Source: a virus
Virus record (IMG/VR): IMGVR_UViG_3300030109_001059
Location: 1-56,885 of that record
Length of the DNA stretch: 56,885 nucleotides
Strand: one strand, 5' to 3'
Shown: positions 42,502-51,091 of the stretch, in pieces
Layout: each line of letters starts with the position of its first letter
Numbering within the stretch: the stretch's first letter is position 1
The notes under the pieces: model-generated
Told to the model about the DNA's origin: nothing
The model's input: the letters and a program-made list of their open reading frames with translations, nothing else
Database searches by the model: none
Translations under genes and position numbers: made by a program

Positions 42502-42945
42502 ATGCCACAAAACGGTGGAGGAAAAGGTTGGAAAACCGACCCCGAAACAGGTCAACAAGTAATGCCAGATAAATGGAAAGCTTACTTAGACTGGCTGTTA
42601 TCGGAGGTTCGTGAGCCTGCTACGTCGAAGGCGTGGGCTGCTGAGAATGGGTTGAATGATCGTACTGTTCGGCGGTGGAAAGCTGACTCTAGGTTTATTC
42701 GTGAATGGGACCGTAGGGCTGCTGAGTTAAATGTCCACCCTGAGAGGACTCAGAGCGTTGTAGATGCGTTACATCGGCGTGCTATTGAGGGGGATGTGAA
42801 GGCTGCTTCGTTGTATTTGCAGTACATTGAGAAGTTCACGCCGAAGCGTCGTTTGGTGGTTGACGATGATCGGGCTGTGTCTGGTTTATCTGATGCTGAG
42901 CTGCATGCTGAGTTGGAGTCTTTGATGGATGGTTTAGATGTCTAG
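42502..42945 (+). CDS. Terminase small subunit (part B)
   Basis: 147 aa, AGGAGG before ATG. WLLSEVREPATSKAWAAENGLNDRTVRRWKADSRF (residues 29-63) is a helix-turn-helix of the type used by small terminases to bind packaging sites. A second helical part (VVDALHRRAIEGDVKAASLYL) would form the oligomer core, and the C-terminus is acidic (ELESLMDGLDV), as in proteins that contact the large subunit. It heads the second late block, although the large terminase lies 3.3 kb further on. Confidence 0.8.
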   Translation: MPQNGGGKGWKTDPETGQQVMPDKWKAYLDWLLSEVREPATSKAWAAENGLNDRTVRRWKADSRFIREWDRRAAELNVHPERTQSVVDALHRRAIEGDVKAASLYLQYIEKFTPKRRLVVDDDRAVSGLSDAELHAELESLMDGLDV

Positions 42946-43048
42946 CCCCTTTGAAGATGAAGATTGGTTTCCTTTGAATCCTTTTGAGGATGATGAGTTG
43001 TTGGAATGTGGAATTGAGAATCCTGAAATTTGTGAAAGTTGTGAATAA
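42938..43048 (+). CDS. Small acidic Cys protein, 36 aa
   Basis: Starts inside the terminase gene with an eight-base overlap and ends in TAATG overlap with the next gene, so it is flanked by coupling on both sides. MSSPFEDEDWFPLNPFED then CGIENPEICESCE, with a final CxxC. Very acidic, in contrast to the two very basic proteins that follow. No family recognised. Confidence 0.5.
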   Translation: MSSPFEDEDWFPLNPFEDDELLECGIENPEICESCE

Positions 43049-43338
43049 TGCCTGCTAAAAAAGATCCGAGGTTAACTAGGGCTGGCGTGTCTGGCTATAA
43101 CAAGCCTAAACGTACACCTAACCATAAAACTAAATCTCATGTTGTTGTTGCTAAACAAGGTGACCAAATTAAAACTATTAGGTTTGGTCAGCAGGGTGTT
43201 AAGACTGCTGGTAAACCTAAGAAGGGTGAGTCGGCTAAGCAAACTGCTAGGCGTAAGTCGTTTAAGGCTCGTCATGGTAAGAACATTGCTAAGGGCAAGA
43301 TGTCTGCTGCTTATTGGGCAAATAAAGAGAAGTGGTAG
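43048..43338 (+). CDS. Basic phage protein, 96 aa (DUF6321-like)
   Basis: Lys/Arg-rich throughout, with the core KSFKARHGKNIAKGKMSAAYWANKEKW, a pattern shared by small basic proteins of many aquatic phages (DUF6321-like). Could bind nucleic acid. In TAATG overlap with the preceding gene. Confidence 0.65.
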   Translation: MPAKKDPRLTRAGVSGYNKPKRTPNHKTKSHVVVAKQGDQIKTIRFGQQGVKTAGKPKKGESAKQTARRKSFKARHGKNIAKGKMSAAYWANKEKW

Positions 43339-43342
43339 AGTA

Positions 43343-43627
43343 ATGGCTTCTCCTAAATCTTCTAATCCTCGCAAGTCGGCTCGGAATTATAGTAAAAACC
43401 CTGCTTCGTATAAGAAGAAGTTGGCGTATGATAAGGCGTATAATGCTCGTCCTGAGAATAAAGCTAAGCGTAGAGAGTTGGGTAATGCTAGGAATAAGGC
43501 TAAACGTTTAGGTGTTGCTTTAACTGGTAAGGATATGTCTCATACAAAAGGTGGAAGGCTTGTTCCTGAGAAATCTTCTACGAACAGAGCTAGAAATGGC
43601 CACGGTAGGAATGGGCGTTTGAAGTAG
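43343..43627 (+). CDS. Basic phage protein, 94 aa
   Basis: Lys/Arg/Asn-rich; segment RPENKAKRRELGNARNKAK then DMSHTKGGRLVPEKSS and a basic tail. Small proteins of this appearance recur near terminase genes of aquatic phages. Likely nucleic-acid or capsid associated; function unknown. Confidence 0.65.
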   Translation: MASPKSSNPRKSARNYSKNPASYKKKLAYDKAYNARPENKAKRRELGNARNKAKRLGVALTGKDMSHTKGGRLVPEKSSTNRARNGHGRNGRLK

Positions 43628-43641
43628 TTCTTAGGGGGGCT

Positions 43642-45186
43642 GTGTCTAGATTTTTTAAGGTCTTTAGTCGGGCTTTGTTGGCTTCTTTGTTGGCTGTAGT
43701 GTGGTTTGCTCCTGCTGCGTCTGCTGAAACGGTGTGTGAGGTTACAGACGACGGCTGGGATTGTAACATTGTTGTTGAAACGTTTAATCAGGGTCCGCAG
43801 TTTACGTTTACTTTGACGGAGGAAACTGAGGTTACTGTTAGAACTTTTACTTCTTTGACCTGCGATGACTGGGAAAGTGGTGAGGGAACAGATTTGTATG
43901 CTGCTGATCCTGTGTTGCATTTGTTTAACGATCAGGGTGCGTTGTTGTTCTCTGACGATGATTCGGCAGAGCATAACAACGATGAAACGTTTTGTTGGGA
44001 TGCGCTTCTGGATGTAACCCTACCTGCTGGTTCCTATGTGTTGCAGGCTGATGCTTACAATGAGGCTACGACGGGGGTGTATTCGTTGGAGATCTTTGGT
44101 GGTGAGTGGACTGTTCCGCAGTCAGTACCAGAAGCTACTCCTACTCCTGAACCAACGCCAACTCCTGTACCTACTTCTGAGCCTGAGCCAACTCCAGAGC
44201 CTACTCCTACGAGTACACCCGAACCTACACCGTCGCCTACACCCGAACCTACACCTGTACCTACTTCTCAACCTGATCCCACTCCTGAAGAGGTTTCTGA
44301 AGCAACCCCAGAAGAACCAGAGCTACCAGAAGTCCCAGAATTACCAGAGGAGCTACCCACACCAGAAGAATTGCCACCAGTAGAGGTATATGAACCCCCA
44401 GTAGAAGAAGAGTGGCAACCACCACCATTGATATTAGAGTTAGAGGAAGAAGAAGAATACCCATATGATGATGGTATCATCTTTGAAGACATAGATTGGG
44501 AAGACTACGATTTTAATGATTTGCCTGAAGTTAATTTGGACACAGAGTTTGAATTTGAGGAAGAACCCTTTGATTTAGAGGAATTTGAGGAGTTTGATGA
44601 GGGACAAGAAGAGCTATTAGTAGAGGAAGAAATTTTTGATTTTGACGAGGAATTGGTGGATGAACCTATATCAGAAGAGGATGAGGCAGAAACGGAAGAA
44701 GAAGTTACTTTTGTTGATGAGGGAGAACAAGAGGAACCTTTCGTACTCGAACCAGATGTGGGATTAGAGGAGCAAGATTTTGAGGAATTGGAGGTAGAGG
44801 ATTTAGATGATGAAACTATTGCTGAGATACTACAAGATGAAGATGCTGCTGAGGAATTTTTTGAAGAAGTCATAGAAGACAATCCTGATTTTTTTGAGGA
44901 AAGTAGCGAAGAGGAATTAGAAGAAGTTTTTGAGGCAGCTCCAGAATTATTTAACGAGATGCCAGATGAGATTAAAGAAGAATTTGAGGAGGAAACTAAT
45001 ATATTTGCTGGGGGATTTGAGGATTATCAAGCGGAAGATAGCACTATTACTGTGCAAGAACGGCGTGTTGTTGTGACTGCGACAACTATTAGTGCTGTGG
45101 CTGCTGCAAGACCAACTGTTCGTGTATCACCATCGCCTTCTGTGGGTGGTCCTTCAGTTTCTCAAGGGGGTAGAAAAAGAAGATGA
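43642..45186 (+). CDS. Secreted beta-sandwich protein with Pro/Thr and long acidic regions
   Basis: 514 aa from GTG with AGGGGGG upstream. Order: signal peptide (FFKVFSRALLASLLAVVWF, likely cleavage after PAASA near residue 28); a PPC-like beta-sandwich domain to about 158 (DPVLHLFNDQG, LPAGSYVLQAD, GVYSLEIFGG); Pro/Thr/Glu repeats (about 165-255); then about 220 residues dominated by Glu/Asp/Phe; a short basic Ser/Gly/Arg end. No catalytic motif or LPXTG. A cleaved export signal is unusual between terminase subunits. It may act at the cell surface during infection; unknown. Confidence 0.7.
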   Translation: MSRFFKVFSRALLASLLAVVWFAPAASAETVCEVTDDGWDCNIVVETFNQGPQFTFTLTEETEVTVRTFTSLTCDDWESGEGTDLYAADPVLHLFNDQGALLFSDDDSAEHNNDETFCWDALLDVTLPAGSYVLQADAYNEATTGVYSLEIFGGEWTVPQSVPEATPTPEPTPTPVPTSEPEPTPEPTPTSTPEPTPSPTPEPTPVPTSQPDPTPEEVSEATPEEPELPEVPELPEELPTPEELPPVEVYEPPVEEEWQPPPLILELEEEEEYPYDDGIIFEDIDWEDYDFNDLPEVNLDTEFEFEEEPFDLEEFEEFDEGQEELLVEEEIFDFDEELVDEPISEEDEAETEEEVTFVDEGEQEEPFVLEPDVGLEEQDFEELEVEDLDDETIAEILQDEDAAEEFFEEVIEDNPDFFEESSEEELEEVFEAAPELFNEMPDEIKEEFEEETNIFAGGFEDYQAEDSTITVQERRVVVTATTISAVAAARPTVRVSPSPSVGGPSVSQGGRKRR

Positions 45187-45359
45187 AGAAATTATTTAAA
45201 AAGATATTTTTTGAAACAAGCGCTTTAAGTTGGACTATTGGAGGTACTGGCTTGGTGCTTATTACTCTTTCGGGTGAAACTCGTGAGATGGGTATTTGGA
45301 TTTCTATTGCTAGTTTTGTGTTTCACATGATTGGCGTTTTATTAGATAAGGAAAATTAA
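45183..45359 (+). CDS. Small membrane protein, 58 aa
   Basis: ATGA overlap upstream and TAATG overlap downstream. Two hydrophobic helices (LSWTIGGTGLVLITLSG and GIWISIASFVFHMIGVLL) with a basic N-terminus. Adjacent to another holin-like protein, so it may be a holin partner or antiholin; not certain. Confidence 0.6.
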   Translation: MKKLFKKIFFETSALSWTIGGTGLVLITLSGETREMGIWISIASFVFHMIGVLLDKEN

Positions 45360-45619
45360 TGACAGACAATCTACATGTGTTTTTTAATACTTGCTTGCGT
45401 ATCCTCAGTGTGTTTGGCATTCAGTGTATGGCAATTATTGGGGGCAGCTCTATTATTGGTGGCATTGAGGTGCATAAGGCAGCAATTCTTAGCGGTGTTG
45501 CTGCTGTAGCGCAGGTGTTGCAAAAGCTAGCTATAGCTTTTGCAGATGATGGGAAGTTGACGCAAGCTGAGCTTGACGCTGCTTTTCAGAATAGGTCTAT
45601 CGAAGGGGAGGGCCGTTAA
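45359..45619 (+). CDS. Holin-like membrane protein, 86 aa
   Basis: Two hydrophobic segments (CMAIIGGSSIIGGI and AAILSGVAAVAQVLQKLAIAF) and a charged C-terminus, similar in outline to the r1t-type holins at 17205 and 28370. Its end overlaps the antisense oxygenase by 23 bases. If it is a holin, part B encodes two. Confidence 0.55.
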   Translation: MTDNLHVFFNTCLRILSVFGIQCMAIIGGSSIIGGIEVHKAAILSGVAAVAQVLQKLAIAFADDGKLTQAELDAAFQNRSIEGEGR

Positions 45620-46211
45620 ACCACATTACGGCTGATTTTCTGTTACCTTTGGTAATAGGAGTTATTCTATGAGATACAAAACTGGGAAAAACTATAGCAG
45701 AGCCATACGGCGGATTTGGGAATTCATGTTTGGCTCCATTGAAAAGAAGTTCTAATGTTCCACCTTCGTAATCTTCGGGGGGACTTAAATTTACGGTTAT
45801 GGATAATTTACGGACTAGCCCTACTAGCAGCGGGTTTGTTGTTTGGTTTAGGGGCATTGGGTCTATGGATTTTTGCACCAAATGTTTTGCAGCGTATCGG
45901 TCTTGGTGGCCGTCGGTATGAAAACCGTACTCGTCATCCTGCTTATAGGTCGTATATTGCACATTCTCTGGACGGGTCAAATCTAACACCCACCCAGCGG
46001 AGACGTTTGCGGAGTAAACAAGTTCCTCCATCATATGCGTCACGGTCACATTATCGAGCCAAGCAATTTGAGAAGAACGCTCAGCGTTATCCCCTTGATG
46101 GGAACCTTCAATAGCATGGACTTTCATTTGTATCTCGCCTTCATTATGAATGAAGTCAGTTTCTTCGGATGTAAGCGCGTCTGGCATGTACCAGTAAAGA
46201 TTTGTAAGCAT
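45597..46211 (-). CDS. 2OG-Fe(II) oxygenase, antisense in the late block
   Basis: 204 aa. His98-x-Asp100 (FHTDGH) and the distal His181 (SHRITPI) form the iron triad; Arg191 in GNRKSAVMWF should bind 2-oxoglutarate. This is the PKHD/phage-type oxygenase fold, which hydroxylates proteins, nucleic acids or small molecules; the substrate is unknown. It is the only minus-strand gene in the 42.5-56.9 kb block: its end overlaps the holin-like gene and its start overlaps the large terminase start by two bases. This looks like an inserted cargo gene (moron). Confidence 0.85.
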   Translation of the reverse strand: MLTNLYWYMPDALTSEETDFIHNEGEIQMKVHAIEGSHQGDNAERSSQIAWLDNVTVTHMMEELVYSANVSAGWVLDLTRPENVQYTTYKQDDEYGFHTDGHQDRYAAKHLVQKSIDPMPLNQTTNPLLVGLVRKLSITVNLSPPEDYEGGTLELLFNGAKHEFPNPPYGSAIVFPSFVSHRITPITKGNRKSAVMWFNGPPLR

Positions 46212-47100
46212 GGTGTATAGCTTATCAGAATTACGGCAAGAAGCTGAGTGGCGTAAATGTGTTAAAGACGAAAAGTATTTTTTGCAAAATTATTGGCATA
46301 TAGCGCATCCTGCTCATGGCCGTATCTTGTTTGATTTGCGTTCAGCGCAATCAACAGCGTTAGAACATTGGGAAGAACATAGATATTCGTTAACGTTAAA
46401 AGCTCGACAAATTGGGTGGTCTACGCTGGTAGCTGCTCACCAATTCTGGTTAGCTTTTTTTCATCCTGACCAGAACATTATTGATCTTTCTAGGACTGAA
46501 CGTGAAGCCGTGTTATTGTTAAGAAAAACTAAATATGGGTTCAAACATTTGCCTGATTGGATGCTTGAACGAGGGCCTGCTTCTTTAGTGGAGCATCAAC
46601 AAAGAATGGGGTTTGACAATGGTTCACTTATTACTTCGATGCCATCGGCTTCTGACCCAGCTCGCGGCGAGTCAGCATCGCTTATTGTCGTGGATGAATG
46701 GGCATTTCTCCCTAATCCTGAAGAGGCTTGGGCCTCTATCGAACCTGTTGCTGATATTGGTGGTCGTATTATTGGTCTTTCCACTGCGAATGGTTCAGGG
46801 AATTTTTATCATCAGTTGTGGGTGGGTGCTACTACTAATGCGAATAAGTTTGCTCCTATGTTTTTCCCTTGGTCGGCGACTGAAGATAGGGGTGAAGCGT
46901 GGTATCAAGAAAAAATAGAGAGCATGTTGCCTTGGCAGCTTGCTCAAGAGTATCCAACTACTCCTGAGGAAGCGTTTGTGAAGTCAGGAAATCCTGTGTT
47001 TGATTTAAGTGTTTTGCAAGAAATGGATCGTAGAACCAAGCATGGGCAGATGGGCTACATGTGGAGAAATAACCGCGAAGTAGAATTTAGGTATCAATGA
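46210..47100 (+). CDS. Terminase large subunit, ATPase part (part B)
   Basis: 296 aa from ATG. Walker A variant KARQIGWST (residues 64-72) and Walker B VVDEWAFL (160-167) are typical of phage packaging ATPases. An ISTANGSG-like coupling motif (GLSTANGSGNF) follows. It stops at GYMWRNNREVEFRYQ, just before where a normal large terminase continues into the nuclease domain. It overlaps the next gene by ATGA. Confidence 0.85.
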   Translation: MVYSLSELRQEAEWRKCVKDEKYFLQNYWHIAHPAHGRILFDLRSAQSTALEHWEEHRYSLTLKARQIGWSTLVAAHQFWLAFFHPDQNIIDLSRTEREAVLLLRKTKYGFKHLPDWMLERGPASLVEHQQRMGFDNGSLITSMPSASDPARGESASLIVVDEWAFLPNPEEAWASIEPVADIGGRIIGLSTANGSGNFYHQLWVGATTNANKFAPMFFPWSATEDRGEAWYQEKIESMLPWQLAQEYPTTPEEAFVKSGNPVFDLSVLQEMDRRTKHGQMGYMWRNNREVEFRYQ

Positions 47101-47768
47101 GTTTAGAGGTTTGGGCAGAGCCAAAAATACGTTCGGCGTATGTTATGGGCGTTGATACTGCTGAGGGTCTAAAACATGGTGATTATTCGTGTATTCAAGT
47201 GCTTGATATTGGAACTGGCGAACAAGCAGCTATATGGCATGGCCATATAGCGCCTGATCTATTGGCTGAAGATGTTCTAGCGGTAGGGTTATGGTACAAC
47301 GATGCTTTGTGTTGCGTTGAATCTAACAATCATGGTCTTACAACGATAACAGAATTACGTCATCTTGGTTATCCTAATTTATTTAGGCGTAGGCAATTAA
47401 ACAATGTTAACAACAGGATTGGCCAAGAGTACGGTTGGAAAACTACACGAACGTCTAAACCATTAATGATTGACGATTTGAGTTCTGCTTTGCGGAACTG
47501 GGAACTTCAAATTAACGACAAGCATACTGTAGCTGAATTAAGAACTTTTACTAGAAATGAGCGCGGGTCAATGTCTGGTTCTCCTTATGATGACCGTGTT
47601 ATGGCCCTTGCTTTAGCTAACCAAATGAGGAAATACGCTTATGAACCTGAATACGCCCCGCAAGTTGATGACTATTGGACTGTTGATTGGTTTGCTCGTT
47701 TGGGTAATGATGCTCCTGCGGAAAATCCGCATCAAATAGGTGTTCACAATGTTCGTGGGACACTGTAG
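47097..47768 (+). CDS. Terminase large subunit, nuclease part (part B)
   Basis: 223 aa from ATG in ATGA overlap. MGVDTAEGLKHGDYS (about residues 17-31), VESNNHG (73-79) and DDRVMALALA supply the acidic residues of the RNase H-like terminase nuclease. The N-terminus SLEVWAEPKIRSAYV continues the fold of the preceding protein, so the terminase is encoded as two polypeptides or as one protein with a -1 frameshift or sequencing error. Confidence 0.85.
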   Translation: MSLEVWAEPKIRSAYVMGVDTAEGLKHGDYSCIQVLDIGTGEQAAIWHGHIAPDLLAEDVLAVGLWYNDALCCVESNNHGLTTITELRHLGYPNLFRRRQLNNVNNRIGQEYGWKTTRTSKPLMIDDLSSALRNWELQINDKHTVAELRTFTRNERGSMSGSPYDDRVMALALANQMRKYAYEPEYAPQVDDYWTVDWFARLGNDAPAENPHQIGVHNVRGTL

Positions 47769-47781
47769 GTTGTTTATAGAG
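47756..47781 (+). promoter_or_regulatory. Bipartite motif, copy 4: TGGGACACT-N9-TTATAGAG
   Basis: Overlaps the terminase stop and leads to the gene at 47807. Here the right half is not a ribosome site; GGAAGG lies further downstream. Confidence 0.55.
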
Positions 47782-47806
47782 CATATGTATACATGGAAGG
47801 TGCTTA

Positions 47807-48091
47807 ATGGCAAGTAAATTTGTATCTCACACGAGTGCATCACAAACAGTTGACGGGAAATCAGGGAAAAACAACAAAATGGAACGTGGTTCCAGTGTTG
47901 TTGCAAACCCTATTTGGGAACCACATGGTCCTCAAAGCCCTAAACAACGTTTTGATGGCGGAAAAATCAGTAACCAATCGACTGATAAGGGTCACACCTC
48001 AGTTCGTGAAACGCCGAAAAACCAGCATGGTATTTCTGGCAAGGTAGAACCCGCACACAAACAACCACATTACAAAGGACATAACGCTTAA
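47807..48091 (+). CDS. Hypothetical hydrophilic protein, 94 aa
   Basis: Rich in Lys, Ser, Gly, His and Gln; low complexity, no hydrophobic core. No family recognised. First gene after bipartite motif copy 4. Confidence 0.55.
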   Translation: MASKFVSHTSASQTVDGKSGKNNKMERGSSVVANPIWEPHGPQSPKQRFDGGKISNQSTDKGHTSVRETPKNQHGISGKVEPAHKQPHYKGHNA

Positions 48092-48093
48092 AT

Positions 48094-48351
48094 ATGGCGA
48101 TCTTGCCCAGAGGGGCAAGCTACGAAGAATTTGTAGAATACGTTACTAATTTGCGTGGCGAAGTCCCTGAAGAAGAACTGAAGGAACTGTACGAACGCCG
48201 TTTAAAGCTTCATGGTATTACTTTTGATACGAAGCGTGGTTGGAGAGCAGTTGCTCTTGCTCCTGACGAGCAAGACTTAACTAATCGAGAACGTGAACAG
48301 AAGATAGTTTCTGAAGCTAAAGCTCAGGGCAGAAACATAGCAAGGGTTTAA
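48094..48351 (+). CDS. Hypothetical helical protein, 85 aa
   Basis: Charged helical protein (ILPRGASYEEFVEYVTNL) one base before the portal gene. No family recognised; may assist portal or terminase. Confidence 0.55.
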   Translation: MAILPRGASYEEFVEYVTNLRGEVPEEELKELYERRLKLHGITFDTKRGWRAVALAPDEQDLTNREREQKIVSEAKAQGRNIARV

Positions 48352-48352
48352 T

Positions 48353-50254
48353 ATGGCTAAAAAAACTCGCCAAGAACTTCTTGACGATGCTCAAGAAAGA
48401 GTTCGTAAATGTAAACAATGGCGTGAATCAGAAAGCCTTGACCACACTTGGCGTAGACTCAATGACCTGTATCGCGGGAAACATTTCCCTGCTAGTAGTG
48501 TAAATAAACAAGATTTAATCTCTGTAAATTTAGCTTTTTCAACAGTTAACGTAATAGCGCCTTCCGTAGCTGTTAACTACCCTAAGATCGTTGTACAAGC
48601 TAACAAACCAGAAGATAGAGATAGAGCTGTTTTTGTAGAAGCTGTTATTAACCACTTGTGGAAACACCATGATTTCCGAACCCCATTTAGAAGAGCTGTT
48701 AAAGATTTTCTTATCTTTGGTCATGGTTGGGTAAAGGTTGGTTGGAAGTTCGTTGAGCAAGAACAAACAGTTACTGATAATGAAAGAGACGGCATTATCC
48801 AGCAAGCTTTAGATGAAGTGAAAATGTTTGCTCAGGACAACCCTGAAGAAGCACTTCAACTACCTACAGATGCAGAAATTGTCGCTAATGTGCCTGAAAC
48901 TATCATGCGAGTTGTTGAAGATCAGCCTTTCGTTGAACGGGTAAGCCCATTTGATGTATACGTTGACCCTGAAGCTACTTGTTTGGAAGATGCTAAGTGG
49001 ATTGCCCAGCGAGTAATACGTCCTCTTGCTATGGCAAAAGAGGATAAACGCTACAAGCCAGCAGCTCGGAAAAGATTGAATCTTTCTAACGTAGAATCTG
49101 AACTTCGTTATACGGCTGCGGAAGACGATAAGCGCCAATATGTAGATGAACGTGTTGTTATTTGGGAATACTACGATGTTGCAGCTAACACTCTTTCTGT
49201 ATATGCAGAAGATGGGGATGAATTTCTTATAGACCCCATACAAATGCCTTACGCATACGGTCAACCGTTTGTCATGATACGAAATTATGATGTTCCTGAC
49301 CAATTCTACCCAATGGGAGATCTAGAAGCGTTAGAGCCTCTACAGCTAGAACTTGATAAAACTCGTAGCCAACTAATGAACGACAGAAAAAGGTATGCTC
49401 GTAAATACTTATACCACGAAAGATCGTTTGGTCCTGAAGGTCGTGAAGCTCTTGAATCTGAAGATGATGGCCGTTTAGTCCCTGTTGTGGACGAAAATAA
49501 ACCTTTGTCAGAGGTCGTTATGCCTATGCCTCAGGTCCCTGTATCCCCTGAAATATATAATTATTCTCAAATTATTGAAAATGACATTAATACTGTTTCA
49601 GGTATTTCAGAATATGCACGAGGTGCTATGCCTGAAGTGCGCCGTACAGCTACTGAAGCTTCTATTGTTGCTGACGCTCAAAATGCACGCTCAGCAGACA
49701 AATTGGCAATAGTTGAAATTTCTACTTCTTTAGTAGCTAGACGAGTTGTCCAGCTTATGCAGCAATTTATGACTGGTGAGCAGATGGCTCGTGTGGCTAT
49801 GAAAGGTGGCGATTCTGTATTTGTGCCGTACACCCGTGAGGAAATTGTGGGCGAGTACGATTACAGCGTTCAAGCTGGTTCTACACAACCGATGAATGAA
49901 ACTATAAGAAAGCAGCAAGCTATTTCCTTGATGAACGCTGTTGCTCCTTTGGTTGGAACAGTAATAGACCCTGCTGCTTTAGCAATGCACGTTTTGGAGT
50001 TTGGATTTGGGATACAAGATCCTGATAAATTCTTAATGCAACAACCTCCTCCTCAAATGATGGGCGAAGAAGAAGCACCACCCGAAGAGGGTGGTGTTCC
50101 CCCTGAAATGATGGGTTCTGGGCCACCAATTCCTGCTGAGATGATGGGTGGGGTTCCTCCTAGTCCTGAATTATTTGCCCCTACGGGCGGTATTCCTCCT
50201 GAAATACTGGCTCAACTACAAAATCAGATGGGACTACAGCTTCCATCCTTGTAG
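48353..50254 (+). CDS. Portal protein (part B)
   Basis: 633 aa. Typical portal layout: helical N-terminus (RRLNDLYRGKHFP), FLIFGHGWVKVGW near residue 125, PFDVYVDPEAT near 200, then a long helical middle (LEPLQLELDKTRSQLMNDRKR), ASIVADAQNARSADK, and a Pro/Gly/Met-rich disordered tail. Forms the dodecameric DNA channel. It shares general layout with, but little sequence with, the 589-aa portal at 377-2146. Confidence 0.85.
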   Translation: MAKKTRQELLDDAQERVRKCKQWRESESLDHTWRRLNDLYRGKHFPASSVNKQDLISVNLAFSTVNVIAPSVAVNYPKIVVQANKPEDRDRAVFVEAVINHLWKHHDFRTPFRRAVKDFLIFGHGWVKVGWKFVEQEQTVTDNERDGIIQQALDEVKMFAQDNPEEALQLPTDAEIVANVPETIMRVVEDQPFVERVSPFDVYVDPEATCLEDAKWIAQRVIRPLAMAKEDKRYKPAARKRLNLSNVESELRYTAAEDDKRQYVDERVVIWEYYDVAANTLSVYAEDGDEFLIDPIQMPYAYGQPFVMIRNYDVPDQFYPMGDLEALEPLQLELDKTRSQLMNDRKRYARKYLYHERSFGPEGREALESEDDGRLVPVVDENKPLSEVVMPMPQVPVSPEIYNYSQIIENDINTVSGISEYARGAMPEVRRTATEASIVADAQNARSADKLAIVEISTSLVARRVVQLMQQFMTGEQMARVAMKGGDSVFVPYTREEIVGEYDYSVQAGSTQPMNETIRKQQAISLMNAVAPLVGTVIDPAALAMHVLEFGFGIQDPDKFLMQQPPPQMMGEEEAPPEEGGVPPEMMGSGPPIPAEMMGGVPPSPELFAPTGGIPPEILAQLQNQMGLQLPSL

Positions 50255-50258
50255 TTTT

Positions 50259-50284
50259 TGGGACACTGTGATTAACTTATAGGA
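50259..50284 (+). promoter_or_regulatory. Bipartite motif, copy 5: TGGGACACT-N9-TTATAGGA
   Basis: In the 65-base gap before the scaffold gene, 36 bases upstream of its GTG and separate from its AGGAGG site. Confidence 0.6.
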
Positions 50285-50319
50285 ACAACTTATTCACTGA
50301 GACTCCTAGGAGGGCAATT

Positions 50320-51072
50320 GTGCCTGAAGAAACAGAAGCCATAGAACCCACTCAAGAAGTGGACAACCTTGAAACTTCAACAGAAGTACCAGAGGAACCT
50401 GCATATACTGTCAAAGTAGATGGTGAGGAAGAGCAGGTCACCCTTGAAGAACTTCAACAAGGTTACCAAAGGCAAGCGGATTATACCCGTAAAACGCAAG
50501 AGGTAGCTGCTGAACGTGAAAGACTGCAACAAGCAGAGCAGATTGTATCGGCTCTGGAAGCAGATCCTGAAGGTACGCTTCAAACTTTGATGCGTTCATT
50601 CAATGTAGATTTAACACCGCCCTCGCGAGAGGAACAGCGTGAATTGGCTGAAGAGTGGGATTCTATGGATGAAACTGAACGTAAAGTGATAATGCTTGAA
50701 CAAAGATTAGCGGACCAAGATCAGAGATTTGCCCAACAGGAACAGGTTCAAAGGGTTCAGCGAATAGAGCGTGAAGTTAATTCTTTACAAGAAAAATACG
50801 GAGAGTTCGACGGAAAAGAACTTGTCAATCATGCCATCAAGCATCGTATCCCTAATTTGGATGCAGCATATGCTCACTGGCGTTTCAACGATGTTAAATC
50901 TGTTGCGGATAAATTAACGCAAGATCAAGAAATAACATCTAAAAAACGAGACGCTTCGGTTGTTACAACTGGTGGTTCAAGTCAAGCAACTGGTGATGTT
51001 GAATCAACTCCTCAAGTTTCAAGTCTTAGAGACGCTTTCGCTTTAGCCAAAAAACAATTAAGCAACAATTAA
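50320..51072 (+). CDS. Scaffolding protein (part B)
   Basis: 250 aa from GTG with AGGAGGG upstream. Acidic first 45 residues, then EQVTLEELQQGYQRQADYT, then a long coiled coil rich in Glu/Gln (residues 70-170), and a Ser/Thr tail. This is the usual shape of a podovirus scaffold and it precedes the capsid gene. Larger than the 156-aa part A scaffold. Confidence 0.75.
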   Translation: MPEETEAIEPTQEVDNLETSTEVPEEPAYTVKVDGEEEQVTLEELQQGYQRQADYTRKTQEVAAERERLQQAEQIVSALEADPEGTLQTLMRSFNVDLTPPSREEQRELAEEWDSMDETERKVIMLEQRLADQDQRFAQQEQVQRVQRIEREVNSLQEKYGEFDGKELVNHAIKHRIPNLDAAYAHWRFNDVKSVADKLTQDQEITSKKRDASVVTTGGSSQATGDVESTPQVSSLRDAFALAKKQLSNN

Positions 51073-51091
51073 CCTCTAAGGAGATAAGAAT

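Noticed and set aside
44261-44882. Minus-strand Ser-rich and Leu/Val-rich frames in the acidic protein gene
   Set aside because: Antisense of Glu/Asp repeats; no ribosome site and no independent support.
45755-46114. + strand 119-aa frame with a membrane-like segment
   Set aside because: Lies opposite the 2OG-Fe(II) oxygenase, whose iron and 2-oxoglutarate residues are intact; two real genes there are unlikely.
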